This document shows positions 24,050-35,301 of a stretch of 64,000 nt of DNA, in pieces. Every line of letters begins with the position of its first letter. The first letter of the stretch is position 1. The notes under the pieces are model-generated. The model saw only the letters and a list, made by a program, of their open reading frames with translations, had not been told where the DNA came from and did no database searches. A program made the translations under genes and the position numbers. The stretch is from positions 36,345,038-36,409,037 of the forward strand of contig CAIIXF020000007.1 of the NCBI GenBank assembly GCA_903813345.2. The letters run 5' to 3'. Origin of the DNA: Owenia fusiformis. Taxonomy: Eukaryota; Annelida; Polychaeta; Sabellida; Oweniidae.

Positions 24050-24157
24050 TATAGCCAGGTAAAGTCCGGAATGGTAAGGGCTGGCTGACCCTTGGGGCCA
24101 TGATGATCTGGCCGGAAGTAAGTCCACGACGTCATGTGCTACCCTTTACCTGGGCTA
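24050..24157. repeat. Hairpin (gccaggtaaag) inside the LTR element
   Basis: tagccaggtaaag at the left is mirrored by ctttacctgggcta at the right, with ggctgg/ccggcc sequence between. It is probably a small MITE inserted in the LTR element. Confidence 0.5.
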
Positions 24158-24513
24158 GTATGTAAGACCATGGCAATAAATGAGATATGATATTAGTGCG
24201 TATATGATATAAGGTGCGTAGTGCACTCATTTGTGGGGCTCTAGACTTGACTATATAAAATTCAATGACTTTCTTGACTAAACTGATCACTTGGTCAAGG
24301 GATCATTTGACCAAATTTGAAGTAAAAAATGTTATGTTTATCTTAGAGTAGAAACAATATTTTCTTTAAAATTTTTCTTTATTTTGGCTACAAGTATTGT
24401 TTTACAACACTTTGGCTAGAAGGCGGCCATTTTGAAAAGTGAGTGACCATTTTTGAATGGTATAATGGTGAACTTTGAATTTTGATTTTGTAAAAATTGC
24501 GGTCATGTTAGTT

Positions 24514-24560
24514 CGATAGGATTTGCTACGCTTTTAGCGTTGCTGTTGTCTAGTTCATTA
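24514..24560 (+). repeat. Conserved dispersed word: gttcgat, gatttgctacgc, gttgctgt, ctagttc
   Basis: The ordered words recur at 51484-51526 (inverted) and 61898-61937, and partly at 56618-56640. The core is kept while surrounding sequence is unrelated, as for one terminus of a dispersed repeat family. Confidence 0.6.
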
Positions 24561-25137
24561 AAATAATTGAGATACAAACACAACTGATATTAAAATTTAA
24601 TCGAAACTGAAAGAAGTAATGTAATATAAGTGATTATGAGTAAACAGAAAATAACAGAAATGAAGTTGTTGAAATTAAGGAAGTGAAGAAAATGCTTCTT
24701 TGAACTAGGCAGGAAGTAGGTTAATTGGTATTTTAGTAAGTTATGATGAACTAAAGTTACATTATTTTGGTAATTTATGATGAACTAGCGTTACATTTTG
24801 GAACCTTGAACTGTTGTAGGTTTTGAGGCTTGTGTCATTGTAAGAGTTATGTTTAGTGGAAGGAAGGGATTTTCCGAAAATATTACTAGCATAGACTGTT
24901 ATGTGTGGTATTGATGTGACACGCCACTATTATGACTCATGTGTTATAAAAATATAAAATTATGATTAAAACAGTATGCCCAGATAAATAAGATCATATT
25001 ATCTACCATAGGTGGCACTATATGTATTCAAATAATTAAGTTTTATTAAATTAAGTTTTCGGCGAAAGCCATTGTTTTTTTAATTTTCATGGATAAATGT
25101 TCTATGTATTGTTATATGTGGGATTCTGTTTGTCTTT

Positions 25138-25149
25138 GAGGGGGGTGAG
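25138..25149 (+). promoter_or_regulatory. Polypurine tract of LTR element
   Basis: gaggggggtgag directly before the 3' LTR; the usual plus-strand primer site for reverse transcription. Confidence 0.75.
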
Positions 25150-25407
25150 TGTAGCACTTTATAGCACTTGTATTTCCATGTATGTACATGCTGTCTGCTT
25201 ACGTCATTGCTTTAGTGGCTAAAAGTGTGTCTAAATATATTCTACTTTAGTTCTCTGCTATGCGTCTGAGGGTTCACACCTCAGACGCATAGTATAGATT
25301 TCATAAATATATATTATCATTAAATATAACTCTGGGATTCAGAATTAGTAATTACCATGATGACAATTAATAATAGAACTTATAAACCTCTTCTACTTTT
25401 GACGACA
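25150..25407 (+). repeat. 3' LTR
   Basis: 258 bp, TGTAGCAC to GACGACA, followed by ATTAT. Most differences from the 5' LTR are in the last 100 bp, including an indel near 25320. Confidence 0.88.
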
Positions 25408-25512
25408 ATTATCCTTTGACAAGTAGAGTAGAGAATAAAAATAAAAAATTTTAAAAATTCAAAAAAGGAAATAAGATTATTTTTTTAGAAAACTACTTGG
25501 TAAATGATAAAG

Positions 25513-25660
25513 CAGATATGTGCGGTCGGTTTGGATATGGGGTTTATCCCTCGTGAGATATGCACGTCTACCTTCGGTCCCTATGGTCCATCAGGTAGAT
25601 ATAGAGATTATCCTATATGAGGTTCAGGATATTGGGATTACCCCGAGGCAAATATAATAT
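25513..25660. repeat. Palindrome-derived sequence, inverted relative to copy 1
   Basis: cggtcggtttggatat and ctcgtgagatatgcac match the complement of the right arm at 12180-12250 in copy 1. ggttcaggatattggg then matches the complement of about 10575-10600. Confidence 0.65.
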
Positions 25661-25760
25661 ATCTGTCCGAGGGCCGCAGGTCCAGAGGGAAAATATTTTA
25701 TTCCATAATACTAACTGTTTTCCCAGGGAAATATGAAGGAATTAAAATCGTATTGAATCG

Positions 25761-25910
25761 TATTACATGAAAAAATCGTATTGTCCCCGGGAAAAAATCG
25801 TATTGGAGCGTATTACATGAAAATATCGTATTGTCCCCGTGAAAAAATCGTATTGGAGCGTATTACATGAAAAAATCGTATTGTCCCCGTGAAAAAATCG
25901 TATTGGAGCG
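25761..25910 (+). repeat. 50-bp minisatellite, three copies
   Basis: Units begin at 25761, 25811 and 25861 with tattacatgaaaa and contain ttgtccccg and atcgtattggagcg. Only one to three differences separate units. Confidence 0.9.
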
Positions 25911-26030
25911 TATTGACCTATTTTTTAGTTTCCCGGTTATTTTATTTATTTATTTTATTTTTCAAACAATGTGCATTTATTAATATAACGTTTGCATTAT
26001 CCAAATGTAACATTCTAGAGGGATGTATTA

Positions 26031-26236
26031 TGGAATAAATAGGTTATTTCTGGTCAGGATTGAATATGGGTTTTATTCCTCGGAAAATATGATATTGACC
26101 TTGGGCAATATGATATTGACACTCGGTCGCTGCGCTCTCGGTCAATATTATATTACCCTTCAGTCAATATCATATTTTCCCTCGGAATAAAACCCATATT
26201 CAATCCCTCCCAGTAAATAACCTATATTTATCCCAT
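26031..26236. repeat. 200-bp palindrome with GC tip
   Basis: ggaataaataggttattt, then ttgaatatgggttttattcc, then gaaaatatgatattgacc, closing on ctcggtcgctgcgctctcgg, and back. A diverged relative stands alone at 48170-48370. It is absent from copy 1, so it inserted as a unit. Confidence 0.8.
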
Positions 26237-26428
26237 ACTTGGACGTGTTACGGGTACATAAAGCCGGTTTGTAAAAACTTATATTTTCATCAGCGGGCAG
26301 ATATAGCTTTACGTATATCTGCCCGCTACGTCATAATCGCTGTTCCCGTATTGTTTATTTTTTGTAACGTTCGCATACTGTAAACGACAATGGAGAAAAA
26401 CGCAGACAATCGCGATCTGTGATTGGTA

Positions 26429-26590
26429 TGGGATAAACAGATCATCCTATAGTCGGTTCAGGATATTTGAATTATCCCTTGGCCAATATATTATATCTTC
26501 CCTCGGGACCTACGGCCCTCGGGCAGAGATATTTTATTGGCCTCGGGATAATCCCAATATCCTGAACCTCATATAGGATAATCTCTATGT
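26429..26590. repeat. Palindrome and inverted interior block
   Basis: ggtatgggataaacag, cctatagtcggttcagg and attatcccttgg are the complement of copy 1 at about 10556-10640. The right half mirrors itself (ggataatcccaatatcctgaacc), with the tip around cctcgggacctacggccctcggg. Confidence 0.7.
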
Positions 26591-26699
26591 ATTCCATACC
26601 TGATGAGGTTTCAGGGGCATATCAACCGGGAATATATTCCATATCCGGCAAATATTTTTCGTATGTCCCGCTCCGACGGAGCTCCGGGACATATAAATC

Positions 26700-26975
26700 G
26701 TATGTCCCGCTCAAAAAAATGTTAAAAATAAATTCGGAAAAAAAAAATTTGAAAAAAAAGTTTGGAAAAGTTTTGAAAATATTCTGAAAAAAAAGTATGC
26801 CAAAAAATTGTTCAAAAAATTATGCAAAAAAATGTGAAAAAAAATCTTGAAAAAAAATTTTGGACAAAAAATTTGAAAAAAATTGGGAAAAAAAATTTTG
26901 GAAATTTTCTTTTTCATTTTTGAAAAAAAATGAAAACAAATTTGGAAAAATTTTGAATTTTTTTGAAAATGATAA
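26700..26975. repeat. A-rich low-complexity tract
   Basis: Irregular tandem of aaaaaatttg and aaaattttgg words, purine-biased on the plus strand. The minus-strand FFF-rich frame is an artefact of this. Confidence 0.8.
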
Positions 26976-26999
26976 CATATTTTGCAAGTAACACACCAG

Positions 27000-27240
27000 A
27001 GCATGTGGGAAACATACTTAAGATATCATATTCATTCGTGGATAAAAATCATATCTCTCATAAATCATAGGATATCCTCTATATCCCATGGTTGCAATGA
27101 TATAGATCGAATATCACATGATGATATATTTGATATGTGACCAAGATATCATATTTTAGTAAACAATTTACAAACTATCGAATATCATTTTTAAACTATC
27201 GAATATCACATCTTAAAAAGTGATATTCGATGGTTTCGAA
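27000..27240. repeat. Arm of the atcgaatatcac inverted repeat, copy 2
   Basis: Matches 10960-11100 of copy 1 in order (cccatggttgcaa, tatagatcgaatatcacatgatgatatatttgat-type sequence). The small mirrored unit at the end is aagtgatattcgatgg. Confidence 0.7.
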
Positions 27241-27898
27241 TTTTTTCAAAAAATTAATTTTGAATATTTGATGACGTAAATCAAGATAATTTCTACTCGC
27301 ATCTTGTCTATTCCACAGGTTTGGGAAAAGTTTACAGGAAAATCTCCATGTTCAATTGATGTATGATCAATATACAAATCGAATGTATTCTCGTGTGCAT
27401 TACAATATCCACATTGAAACATTTTTGGCCTGCAATGGACGTATAATGAATTAGAATTTGAGGCCGTGTTATCATTCAAATGTAAAGTCATGGTATTGGG
27501 TTGCAAGTTAATATCAGATTCAATGCAAAGTAATCATTTAATATCAGATGCGCGATCAGTCCAATAATGTAATTTCGGGTCATTAGTTCGATATCTAGCA
27601 GTTGTTCTAACGACACGGTATAACTAGGCTATCGTGTTATAAATACACACACATATAAATAAATCAAACTGGTACACGATATAAGCACGACTGCTCTTTC
27701 AATTGAGTATAAATGTTGATAAACTTACCCGGAAGCCAACACATACACGTTTAGACGATGCTATTTTCAGTTCAGTGTAAGAGTAAATGCCCGGATATCG
27801 AAGCTTTTTCGTGTAAAGTTTTAACCAAGCATGTAGTATCGGGTTATATTGCGTGTAGAATTTATCGATATCAGGGCCGCTACTTGCCAGTGTACTAA

Positions 27899-30438
27899 GA
27901 AAGAATACTTTATGTGTTATCCATAAGTAATAACCACGACTAACTACTAATTCTCAGGAATAAAAAGTTCACTCTATTGAGAGATAGATAGAGTTTATCC
28001 TTGGACCAGTTACGTCTTATCCGTGTGTCATATGACTACTGTGTTAATTAACTAAGTAAAGTATTCCAATTAAAAAGTGTTGTATGTTTGCATGCAGCAA
28101 GCGTTTAATAATTCTTCGCATATATAATATTGTCCATAAAAGAGTCTGATATATAATATTGTCCATAAAAGATCGGTCTGATAATTACAAGTAACTCATG
28201 TTTATTTTAAAACTATTCTTTACGAATTTATGATAAGTGTATAATGTTCAATGCTCGCCAGATATGGGGGTAACCAAGATATAATAATACATACAAATCG
28301 CAGTCAGTGATTGTTCTCCACACTCACCCCTCCCCCTTCCTGACATGAACTATTTTGTAAAACCATTGACAGTGTGGAAAGGATTCTTACACTCGAGTGT
28401 CAAGGGGGGGGGGGCAGTTATAAAAATTTTCAAAACTGCTCAACATGGTGAAAACTTCACGTTTTTAAAGAATGCTTGCCCGGCGAGTGGTTTGCTCTGG
28501 ATTGCGAGAGAACAAAAACTTTGAATTAGGATTTTTCCTAATACTATCATTAATCTAAACAACTTTTTAAACCGTCTCTGATTACATATCATGCCAATTA
28601 ATACCATTATTGTGTTGACAGGATTAAATATGATATCTATGGAATTATAATTTAATGAACTCAATAGTCTAAATGATAATAAGTTCATAATTTAGTCTTG
28701 GCTGACTAGTCTTGCATCATCAGAGTTGGATTGCAAATACCTCCCTAAATCAAATAATTTAAATTTACAAATTTACTAGTGTACGGGGTGGGGAAACAAG
28801 TCTCCATCCAACCACTAAAGTTTAAAAGGAAGACTATAGTGTCCCGTGAATTCATTATAATTATCTTAGACAATAGTGAAGCGGTACAATCATGGGAGTG
28901 TTAATTAATCGGAATGCAAGTTTGATTTAAAATAACTCATTTGGATCAAATATTTAAATTCTACTAGAATGCGGGGAGTGGAAACAAGTTTCCATTCAAG
29001 CACTAAATATCAAAAGAAAGATTTCAGTACCCCTTAACTTCACTCCCGGACTTCACTATTCACCACACCCCCCCCCCTTCCCCAGTTATCCCTTATGACC
29101 CCAGAATGTTCGTTTCTGTGCCCCCCCCTGTCCATGGCCAGTAAGTAATCTATGTGTATATTGGCATATTGGCTCCCTCCCAAAGGTGGGAAAACCAGAT
29201 GCAGGCATAGACATTGACAAGGTGAGGGGATTTAAATATAAAAATAGTCTTGTTTTTGGCTCCGACTTAAATATTTTGGCACTGTTTAACGAAGCCGGTT
29301 TAAGGAATGAGAGGCAGAAATAATTCCTAGAAATATGATGGCCTGTCTTTACTGTAATCAAGATGCTACCTAATCGCAGTTATTTTGGGATATTGCTCGA
29401 GCTTGAATAACAAATTAAAGGCATGTTCTTATTTCTGTATTTAGTCCTTTGATTGTGTATTAAGTTGAGCTGCACGCCAAACGTTAAGATTGTTAAAACG
29501 CTTAAAATAAAACTTTATTTCTCTCAATTTACATAAAAATGAAACAGATTAGATTCGAATCTCAGTCACACCAGCCACTGGTCAAAGGAAGTACAAATAT
29601 CTATATTAATCAAATGTCTGAGAATTTGATAACTGTCTGGGATCCAATGTTAATTTTATTGAATCAAACTAAGAAAAGTATAAAGATGAATTTTAAACGC
29701 TTAGAGGGAAAAGTAAAATATGCATTGTAACCCTAAAAATAATTCATTAAAGTGTCGCACACATTTCATAACATTTATATAAATAAAACAAATAAAGCAC
29801 AACCCTAATGCCCTAATGAATTCATATCGGCGCTAAACGGCCTCTGCAATAAAAACGCATCGAAGCAGGGAATGCTTGGGAAATTCTTCCAAGACTGACT
29901 TTTGTTATTTCAAAATTGAAATATGCCTAATTCCTATGAAATAATCAAATAACCACGCGATCTTTTTCCCTGGGTTTTACTCTATTTTAGATTTACTAGA
30001 AAAATGTTTATATGATGATTGCGTTTGCTTCTCACGAGTTCATTGAAAAGTTCAGTCGTAAAACTTTAGAGATCAAAAGACTAATTAGGCACCTGATTGC
30101 GAAAGTTTGATTGCATTTCGATTGCCGGGATTTTACAAACGTATTGTTTAAGTAGCGATCGTGTTCTTGGGATCTTGATAACTTCCTATTTTAAGTTTTG
30201 GGTTGAAAGCAATGAGTATGTCGGACTTTCTCAAGTCCATATAATGAAACAATATCCCTTTATATTAGTCCAATCGGAATTTGCATAAACAAACCAGTTT
30301 TTTATTGCAAAAAGAACTGTAATTAATAGCCTACATAAAAGCATCATGATAAATAAAACATAAAAGCCTATTTTTATCAAAATCCATAAATCCTCACCAT
30401 ATAAATATAGTTTTATTGATGACCAAAAACAGATATCA
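27899..30438. other. Non-coding stretch with small duplications
   Basis: A 33-bp direct repeat (tatataatattgtccataa) lies at about 28123-28176. A diverged pair of about 200-bp units lies at 28720-28850 and 28920-29040 (aaacaagtctcc, aaacaagtttcc). Poly-G and poly-C tracts lie near 28405 and 29067. Frames at 28440-28688, 29086-29361, 29539-29730 and 30097-30288 lack any supporting feature. Confidence 0.45.
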
Positions 30439-30621
30439 AGGGCGTAGCCAGCTTTCAGTCAGGGGGGAGGGGTGCGATCGCCAAAAAGATTTCGGTTTTC
30501 AGTCAGGAGGGTATGATTGTGGCATTTTAATGCTCCTTTCTTCTTCTTTCTCAGCGTTTTATTTTTATTGTTATGGGGGAGGTTGCTATCGCACCCCCCC
30601 CCCTCCTGGCTACGCCTATGG
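30439..30621. mobile_element. Foldback MITE, GGCGTAGCC ends, copy a
   Basis: gggcgtagccag on the left is mirrored by ctggctacgcc on the right. The second arm section gggtgcgatcgcc matches the complement of ctatcgcaccc. G and C tracts are next to the ends. Confidence 0.7.
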
Positions 30622-31377
30622 ATATTTTGGCAACTTTCACGTTTACCCCGCCCCCTAATAATTTTTGCACCCCCTCTAAATATCAGACCCGTCAGGCGTT
30701 GAGGCATGGATCAGAATACCCTGACTCCCAAGCTGTGCGACTTCTGGCAACCGCTACACCTATATTCCCGGGGAAACGCTTTTAAAAAAATTGTCAAATA
30801 TGGTCGTGTGTGGGCAAACACGGAGGAGGAGGAGAGGGATGCGTGCATTGCGTGCGACCCTTCATCAGTTGTGTACCTTATTTTTGTATGAATCTCTTCC
30901 GAATAGTTATGCTAGAGGGGTTCTGATATTTATTTCTGTTTTCAAATGAAATAGTTTCACCCTTGCCCGACTGACTTGTAGATAATGCACGAATCAAATA
31001 GCATGGAGATCAGATAATCAGATTGATTCGTATTTTCGCAATCAGATGAATTAACTTATTGTTTTCTCTGATTAAAAAGCGGTTTGAAGCTACTTTTACA
31101 GGATTTGTAAATTCGCAATCAGACTGGCTTATTTTAATATTTAGTCAGTGCAAGAGTAGGGGACTATTAATGTAGAAAATTGTTTTGATTTCGACACTAA
31201 CTGAATAATTTATCACAATTGTTAAATACGCAAACAGAAACAGGTTTAAAAATGAGAATAGAGGCAAAAAGTCTAGACATAAAAAGTAATTAAAACCCGG
31301 GAATTAAAAGCAATTTTAGACTTAGATGATCTCTTCTGTAATCAAGGTGATGTTGGTACACTTCCGCCGTTAGAAAA

Positions 31378-31600
31378 ACAAAGACTAAGACAAAGACTAT
31401 ATAGCAATTAATCCTTTTGTAATCATTAAATGTTAGATTCTTATTGTTTTGTTGGACAATGTTCAGACTTCTGACCAAGATTAAATCATTTACAGAGACT
31501 AAGACAAAGAGAACTAAGCAATTAATCCGTTTGTTATCATTAAATTTTAGATTCTTATTTTTTGATTGGACAATATTAAGACTTCTGTCTCCGATTGTTA
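31378..31600 (+). repeat. Two-copy direct repeat, about 118-bp spacing
   Basis: gactaagacaaaga, agcaattaatcc, tttagattcttatt and ggacaat-tt-agacttctg occur twice in order (31384-31474 and 31498-31590). Confidence 0.75.
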
Positions 31601-31978
31601 TGCAGGTATGTGTATAAAATCATGTGAACAACATTATCGTAGAAACTCCCATCTTCATTCTCATAATGTCTTACAGCTATTTCGCAAATTACATAATCCT
31701 AAACAACATATGGACATAACGATAATATCACTGAGCGAAAAGAACGGTGGAACAAATTAGATTAAGATATTTTTATTTTTGAAATGCACAAAGGGCAACA
31801 GTTGAAGAACAAAAGTTAAAGGCGTTTTGAAATAGATCGTGCTTTTATATGATCCCCTCTATAATACCCTACCCTTTGCATTTGTTCGACTTCACTTCTT
31901 AAATGAGAGTTTCGTCTTCTCGTAGTTTATAATTAGACTCTGCACGCAGCGTAATAGTGCCCCTATTATCCATGTTCA

Positions 31979-32190
31979 GGGGCGTAGCCAACTTTCAGTC
32001 GGGGGGGGGTGCGATCGCCAAAAAACAATAACGGTTTTCAGTCGGGGGAGGGGGTTGCGATCGTGGCAAAAGCAAGCCAAAAGATGCAACTTCCTTCAAA
32101 GTTGAGCTTGAAGCTTCTATCTCTTCTTCTATTTCTTGGTTCTATTTTATTGGTTATGCACCGCAACCCCCCCCCCCCCTGGCTACGCCT
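31979..32190. mobile_element. Foldback MITE, GGCGTAGCC ends, copy b
   Basis: ggggcgtagccaactttcag at the left and ctggctacgcct at the right, with gtgcgatcgcc and cggttttcagtcggg as in copy a. The middle differs from copy a. Confidence 0.7.
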
Positions 32191-32199
32191 ATGCCTGTC

Positions 32200-33419
32200 G
32201 AGAGACAAAAAGAGAAGCGAAAAGACTGTTAAAACAAGTACTTCCAATAAATACTTTTACAGTTATATGTGTTTGTCAAATTAATATAATTAATAGAAAC
32301 GAAAACTAAATTCTTTCATTACGCGAAAACCGTTGAAATATCTTCCTGATTCGCTGGAATAGTCATTAGTCACATTATTTTAGAGCAAACAATTAGCATC
32401 TACTATAATATTTATTTTTCTATCCGATATACAACTGATATTGATATCTTTCCCCGGACAATGTACTGTGTTATCTCATGATCCGTTGACATCATCAACA
32501 ATTTGATTTACCACAAGAGAGTAACCAACATTCCTAAATTAAAAAGTTGACATTTCTTGAATTTTATAGCAAAAACACTATGACACAATAACATCGAGGC
32601 AAAATCAAAACATGGTGTGGAAATAAAAGGCATACAAAATGGCCATTAAAATGAAATTCTTGTTCATAAAAGTATCAACTTTATTACATTGGACGCAAAT
32701 ACAAAGTATAGAATAAATAAAAATAACGTCTTCCCAGAGATTACAATACGGATCAGTAAGTCAACAAATCTAACTGTTAAATAAACAAACTTAGCCCATG
32801 TCTGCAATTGTTCGTCTGCTGGTCAGAACTCGGTATCCTCTTCGGATAATCAATTTCTGTGACTACTGATGTCTTAAATAATTCATAAAGACGACGTTGT
32901 CTTTAAATAAGGATCTTTAATCTACAAACTGTAAATAAATAGCCTGAGTCCGGGATTGTAGACAACAACATTGATACCTTGCTGTCCTCTGTTAAATCAC
33001 GAAACCAGTTTCCCTTAAATTTTTTACTAAGAGACTTATACATGCATAAGTTATCTATCAAATTATTTTTCTTTAAATATTAAATGTCGTCTAAGTTTGT
33101 TTTAATGATTAGTCTTCATCTAGATTCATTAATCATCACGATATTTATATATACATATTATGTAATAGACCTATCATATCACGTCCGTAGTTACAAAGTC
33201 AACTACATATTAATGCAATAGAATAAGACTCAATAATTAAAAAAATAAACCTCAGTATTCGGGCCTAAAAAACACAGATAAGTGTATCAATACCAACGGG
33301 TAAGCTCAAATAACCTTCCAGATAAGTGTATCAATAATCAAGGATTGCGAGTACTAAGGACCGGGTAAGATGGTTGTAACATTGGTATTGCTAGTTATTA
33401 AACACGATTTTGTCTTGTG
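32200..33419. other. Non-coding stretch, no feature seen
   Basis: AT-rich; aagtgtatcaata occurs twice (33282 and 33324). No exon recognised. Confidence 0.4.
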
Positions 33420-34441
33420 TAAATGAAACTGGACAGAAACTTAACGAATAGTTCAAGAATACTTGATTGGTTGAAAGAGTTGCTAAAAGGTAAATCCACT
33501 CTACAACACTATAAATTACACCTATGCCGCTATAAATGATGATGTCAAGAAAATGACCAAACATGTTGCACAAAAAAATTGTGAAAAGGGAAGAGAGGGG
33601 AACAAATTCTAGGTTGTGTATAATAAAAATACATATTCAACTAAAATAACCGTAATCAACAAGTGGAATTGATTCCAATAATCAAGATTTTAAAAATCTA
33701 TTCTATGTTTTGGTGCATACGTATATACAAAGGAGGTTACTTCGCTGGCGCTTTTTAACTCTTCTATCCACAGGTATACATTTGTTTCCTGTACAAATAG
33801 TCCATGGCATGAAATCTCTAGGACGTCTAATAAAGGAGTTGGTAGCACACTATAGCGCAGCGATATTTGACCTTACATTAACATACCTATATATATCCCC
33901 TAATAATTTTTATTATAACCGTTCAATATACTTCCGGCTTTTAGGCTGAATTATGCCTGCCATTAACAGAGGTCAAAAAATCACCAAAAAATAAAATCCC
34001 AGTTTTTCACAATTTGGAGTACACAATGCAACAGAAAAATAATAAAAAATGATTTTGAATATATGATTTAGGTTTCTAAGCTATAAGTTTGAGGTTATTT
34101 TTCTTATCAATACCCAAAAATATGTAATCAGTGTATCGACGTTTTGTATTGTTTCTCAGGTATTCATAAGATAGATGCTACAAATGAATCACTTTTATAT
34201 TGGAATGACAAATGTTTAAATTATGCTAGCTTTTCACAAAGGGGTCTCAATAGGTTTTGAGATAGGGACTTTTATTCAGCGGTAAAAATTATCAATAAAG
34301 GCGGGTCTATTGCTCTTCCTTGACTAATTGGGACTACAGCTAAAATTTTATTTCCCGTAGTTAGATATAGCTCATTTGCTAATAAAACAACCATCAAGAC
34401 TTGATCGAATTCATTAATAATTGAGAAAAATCGTTATCAAT

Positions 34442-35301
34442 AGAGAGATTTCGCACATAAGTGAAAGTACAACTTATACGTATACGTATAGTTTAAAGGG
34501 TCATGTCGAACTATTATATTTACTAAAATCAATTTTAAATTGTACTTAATGGAACATAACTTATTCCGTTATAGAAAAGCTCCATCAACTAGAGACTATG
34601 AATGCACTGTCATCTGCACGTGTAGATTATGCACATTATAATTAAATGCTTGCTTCCGTGTCCTTGTAGTTGTAGTGCATTATAAACACGATCCTTTAAA
34701 GGGAGTCATGATTCTTTAAAGTGAGTCATTACATAAACAAGTTGATTATTTCAATGTTTTTATGATCAGTATATGTTCAATGAACTTACAAAACGGTATA
34801 TTTACGTAGATGATAACGTATACAGTTGGATCTCCGTATAAAGATTTGCCTACATGTGTGTGGAACAATTGACCGCAAGCATTTTTAGAAATAATTGGCT
34901 GAGTGGGAACAGTATCCAATCAAATACTTTAACCATCAATTTGAAACGCCAATCAAACCAGTAGGTTCTAGCAATTCCTAGAAACGACCCAATCAGTAGC
35001 TCAACATATGACATACAGGGTGTTTCATAACGAGCATCTCCAAAAAGTCAACTTGAGAAGAGATGGGTCTATAACATATGTACTATATATGAGCCTATTT
35101 TATTCTAGACAAACACATTTGGATCAACTAAACATGCTAAAATTCAAGAAAGTACAGATGGCATCCCTTTGACCTGTATTTATTACAGTCCGAGAAGATC
35201 TTTCCTGACGAAAAGCTCACATTATGAAACACCTTGTACGTTTACCTATAAGTATAAGTATACGTTATAAGTTGTACTTTCACTAGGTGCGAAATCTCTC
35301 T
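34442..35301. mobile_element. Nested MITE, AGAGAGATTTCGCAC ends
   Basis: About 44-bp inverted ends: AGAGAGATTTCGCAC, then gtgaaagtacaacttat. Absent from the homologous element copy 1 (near 6994). AAT flanks both sides (34439-34441 and 35302-35304); a TA duplication (mariner type) is an equally short alternative reading. Confidence 0.85.
35014..35238. mobile_element. MITE TACAGGGTGTTTCATAA, third nesting level
   Basis: TACAGGGTGTTTCATAA at the left and its inverse with one mismatch at the right, TA at both edges, 225 bp. Mariner-like. Confidence 0.75.

Larger units (their letters stand above)
20346..25407 (+). mobile_element. Non-autonomous LTR retrotransposon (LARD-like) with TSD ATTAT
   Basis: Two direct LTRs of about 260 bp, each beginning TGTAGCAC and ending GACGACA, bracket 4.5 kb. 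ATTAT is duplicated at 20341-20345 and 25408-25412. A purine tract, gaggggggtgag (25138-25149), abuts the 3' LTR, setting the plus orientation. No gag, protease, reverse transcriptase, RNase H or integrase frame is visible, so it would need a helper element. The interior carries an arginine-kinase-like fragment, a 154-bp duplication, an acidic 180-codon ORF, and a hairpin. The base after the 5' LTR (ctggaggccctcc) does not match a primer tRNA that I recognise. Confidence 0.88.
19618..27892. mobile_element. CACTGGCATGTAGCG element, copy 2, with nested LTR element
   Basis: The TIRs CACTGGCATGTAGCG (left) and one-mismatch CACTGGCAAGTAGCG (right) are flanked by TACTAA (19612-19617 and 27893-27898). 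Without the LTR element and its TSD the body is about 3.2 kb, matching copy 1 (3.4 kb). The ends are collinear with copy 1; the interior 25500-26520 is inverted relative to it. No transposase frame. Confidence 0.8.

Noticed and set aside
25761-25910. Regular 50-bp repeats considered as a CRISPR-like array
   Set aside because: Units are contiguous without unique spacers, and the genome is eukaryotic; it is a minisatellite.
26711-27004. Phe-rich 97-codon minus-strand frame
   Set aside because: Translation of an A-rich low-complexity tract.
30416-30785. Several frames with Pro or Gly runs
   Set aside because: Produced by the poly-G and poly-C tracts of a foldback MITE.
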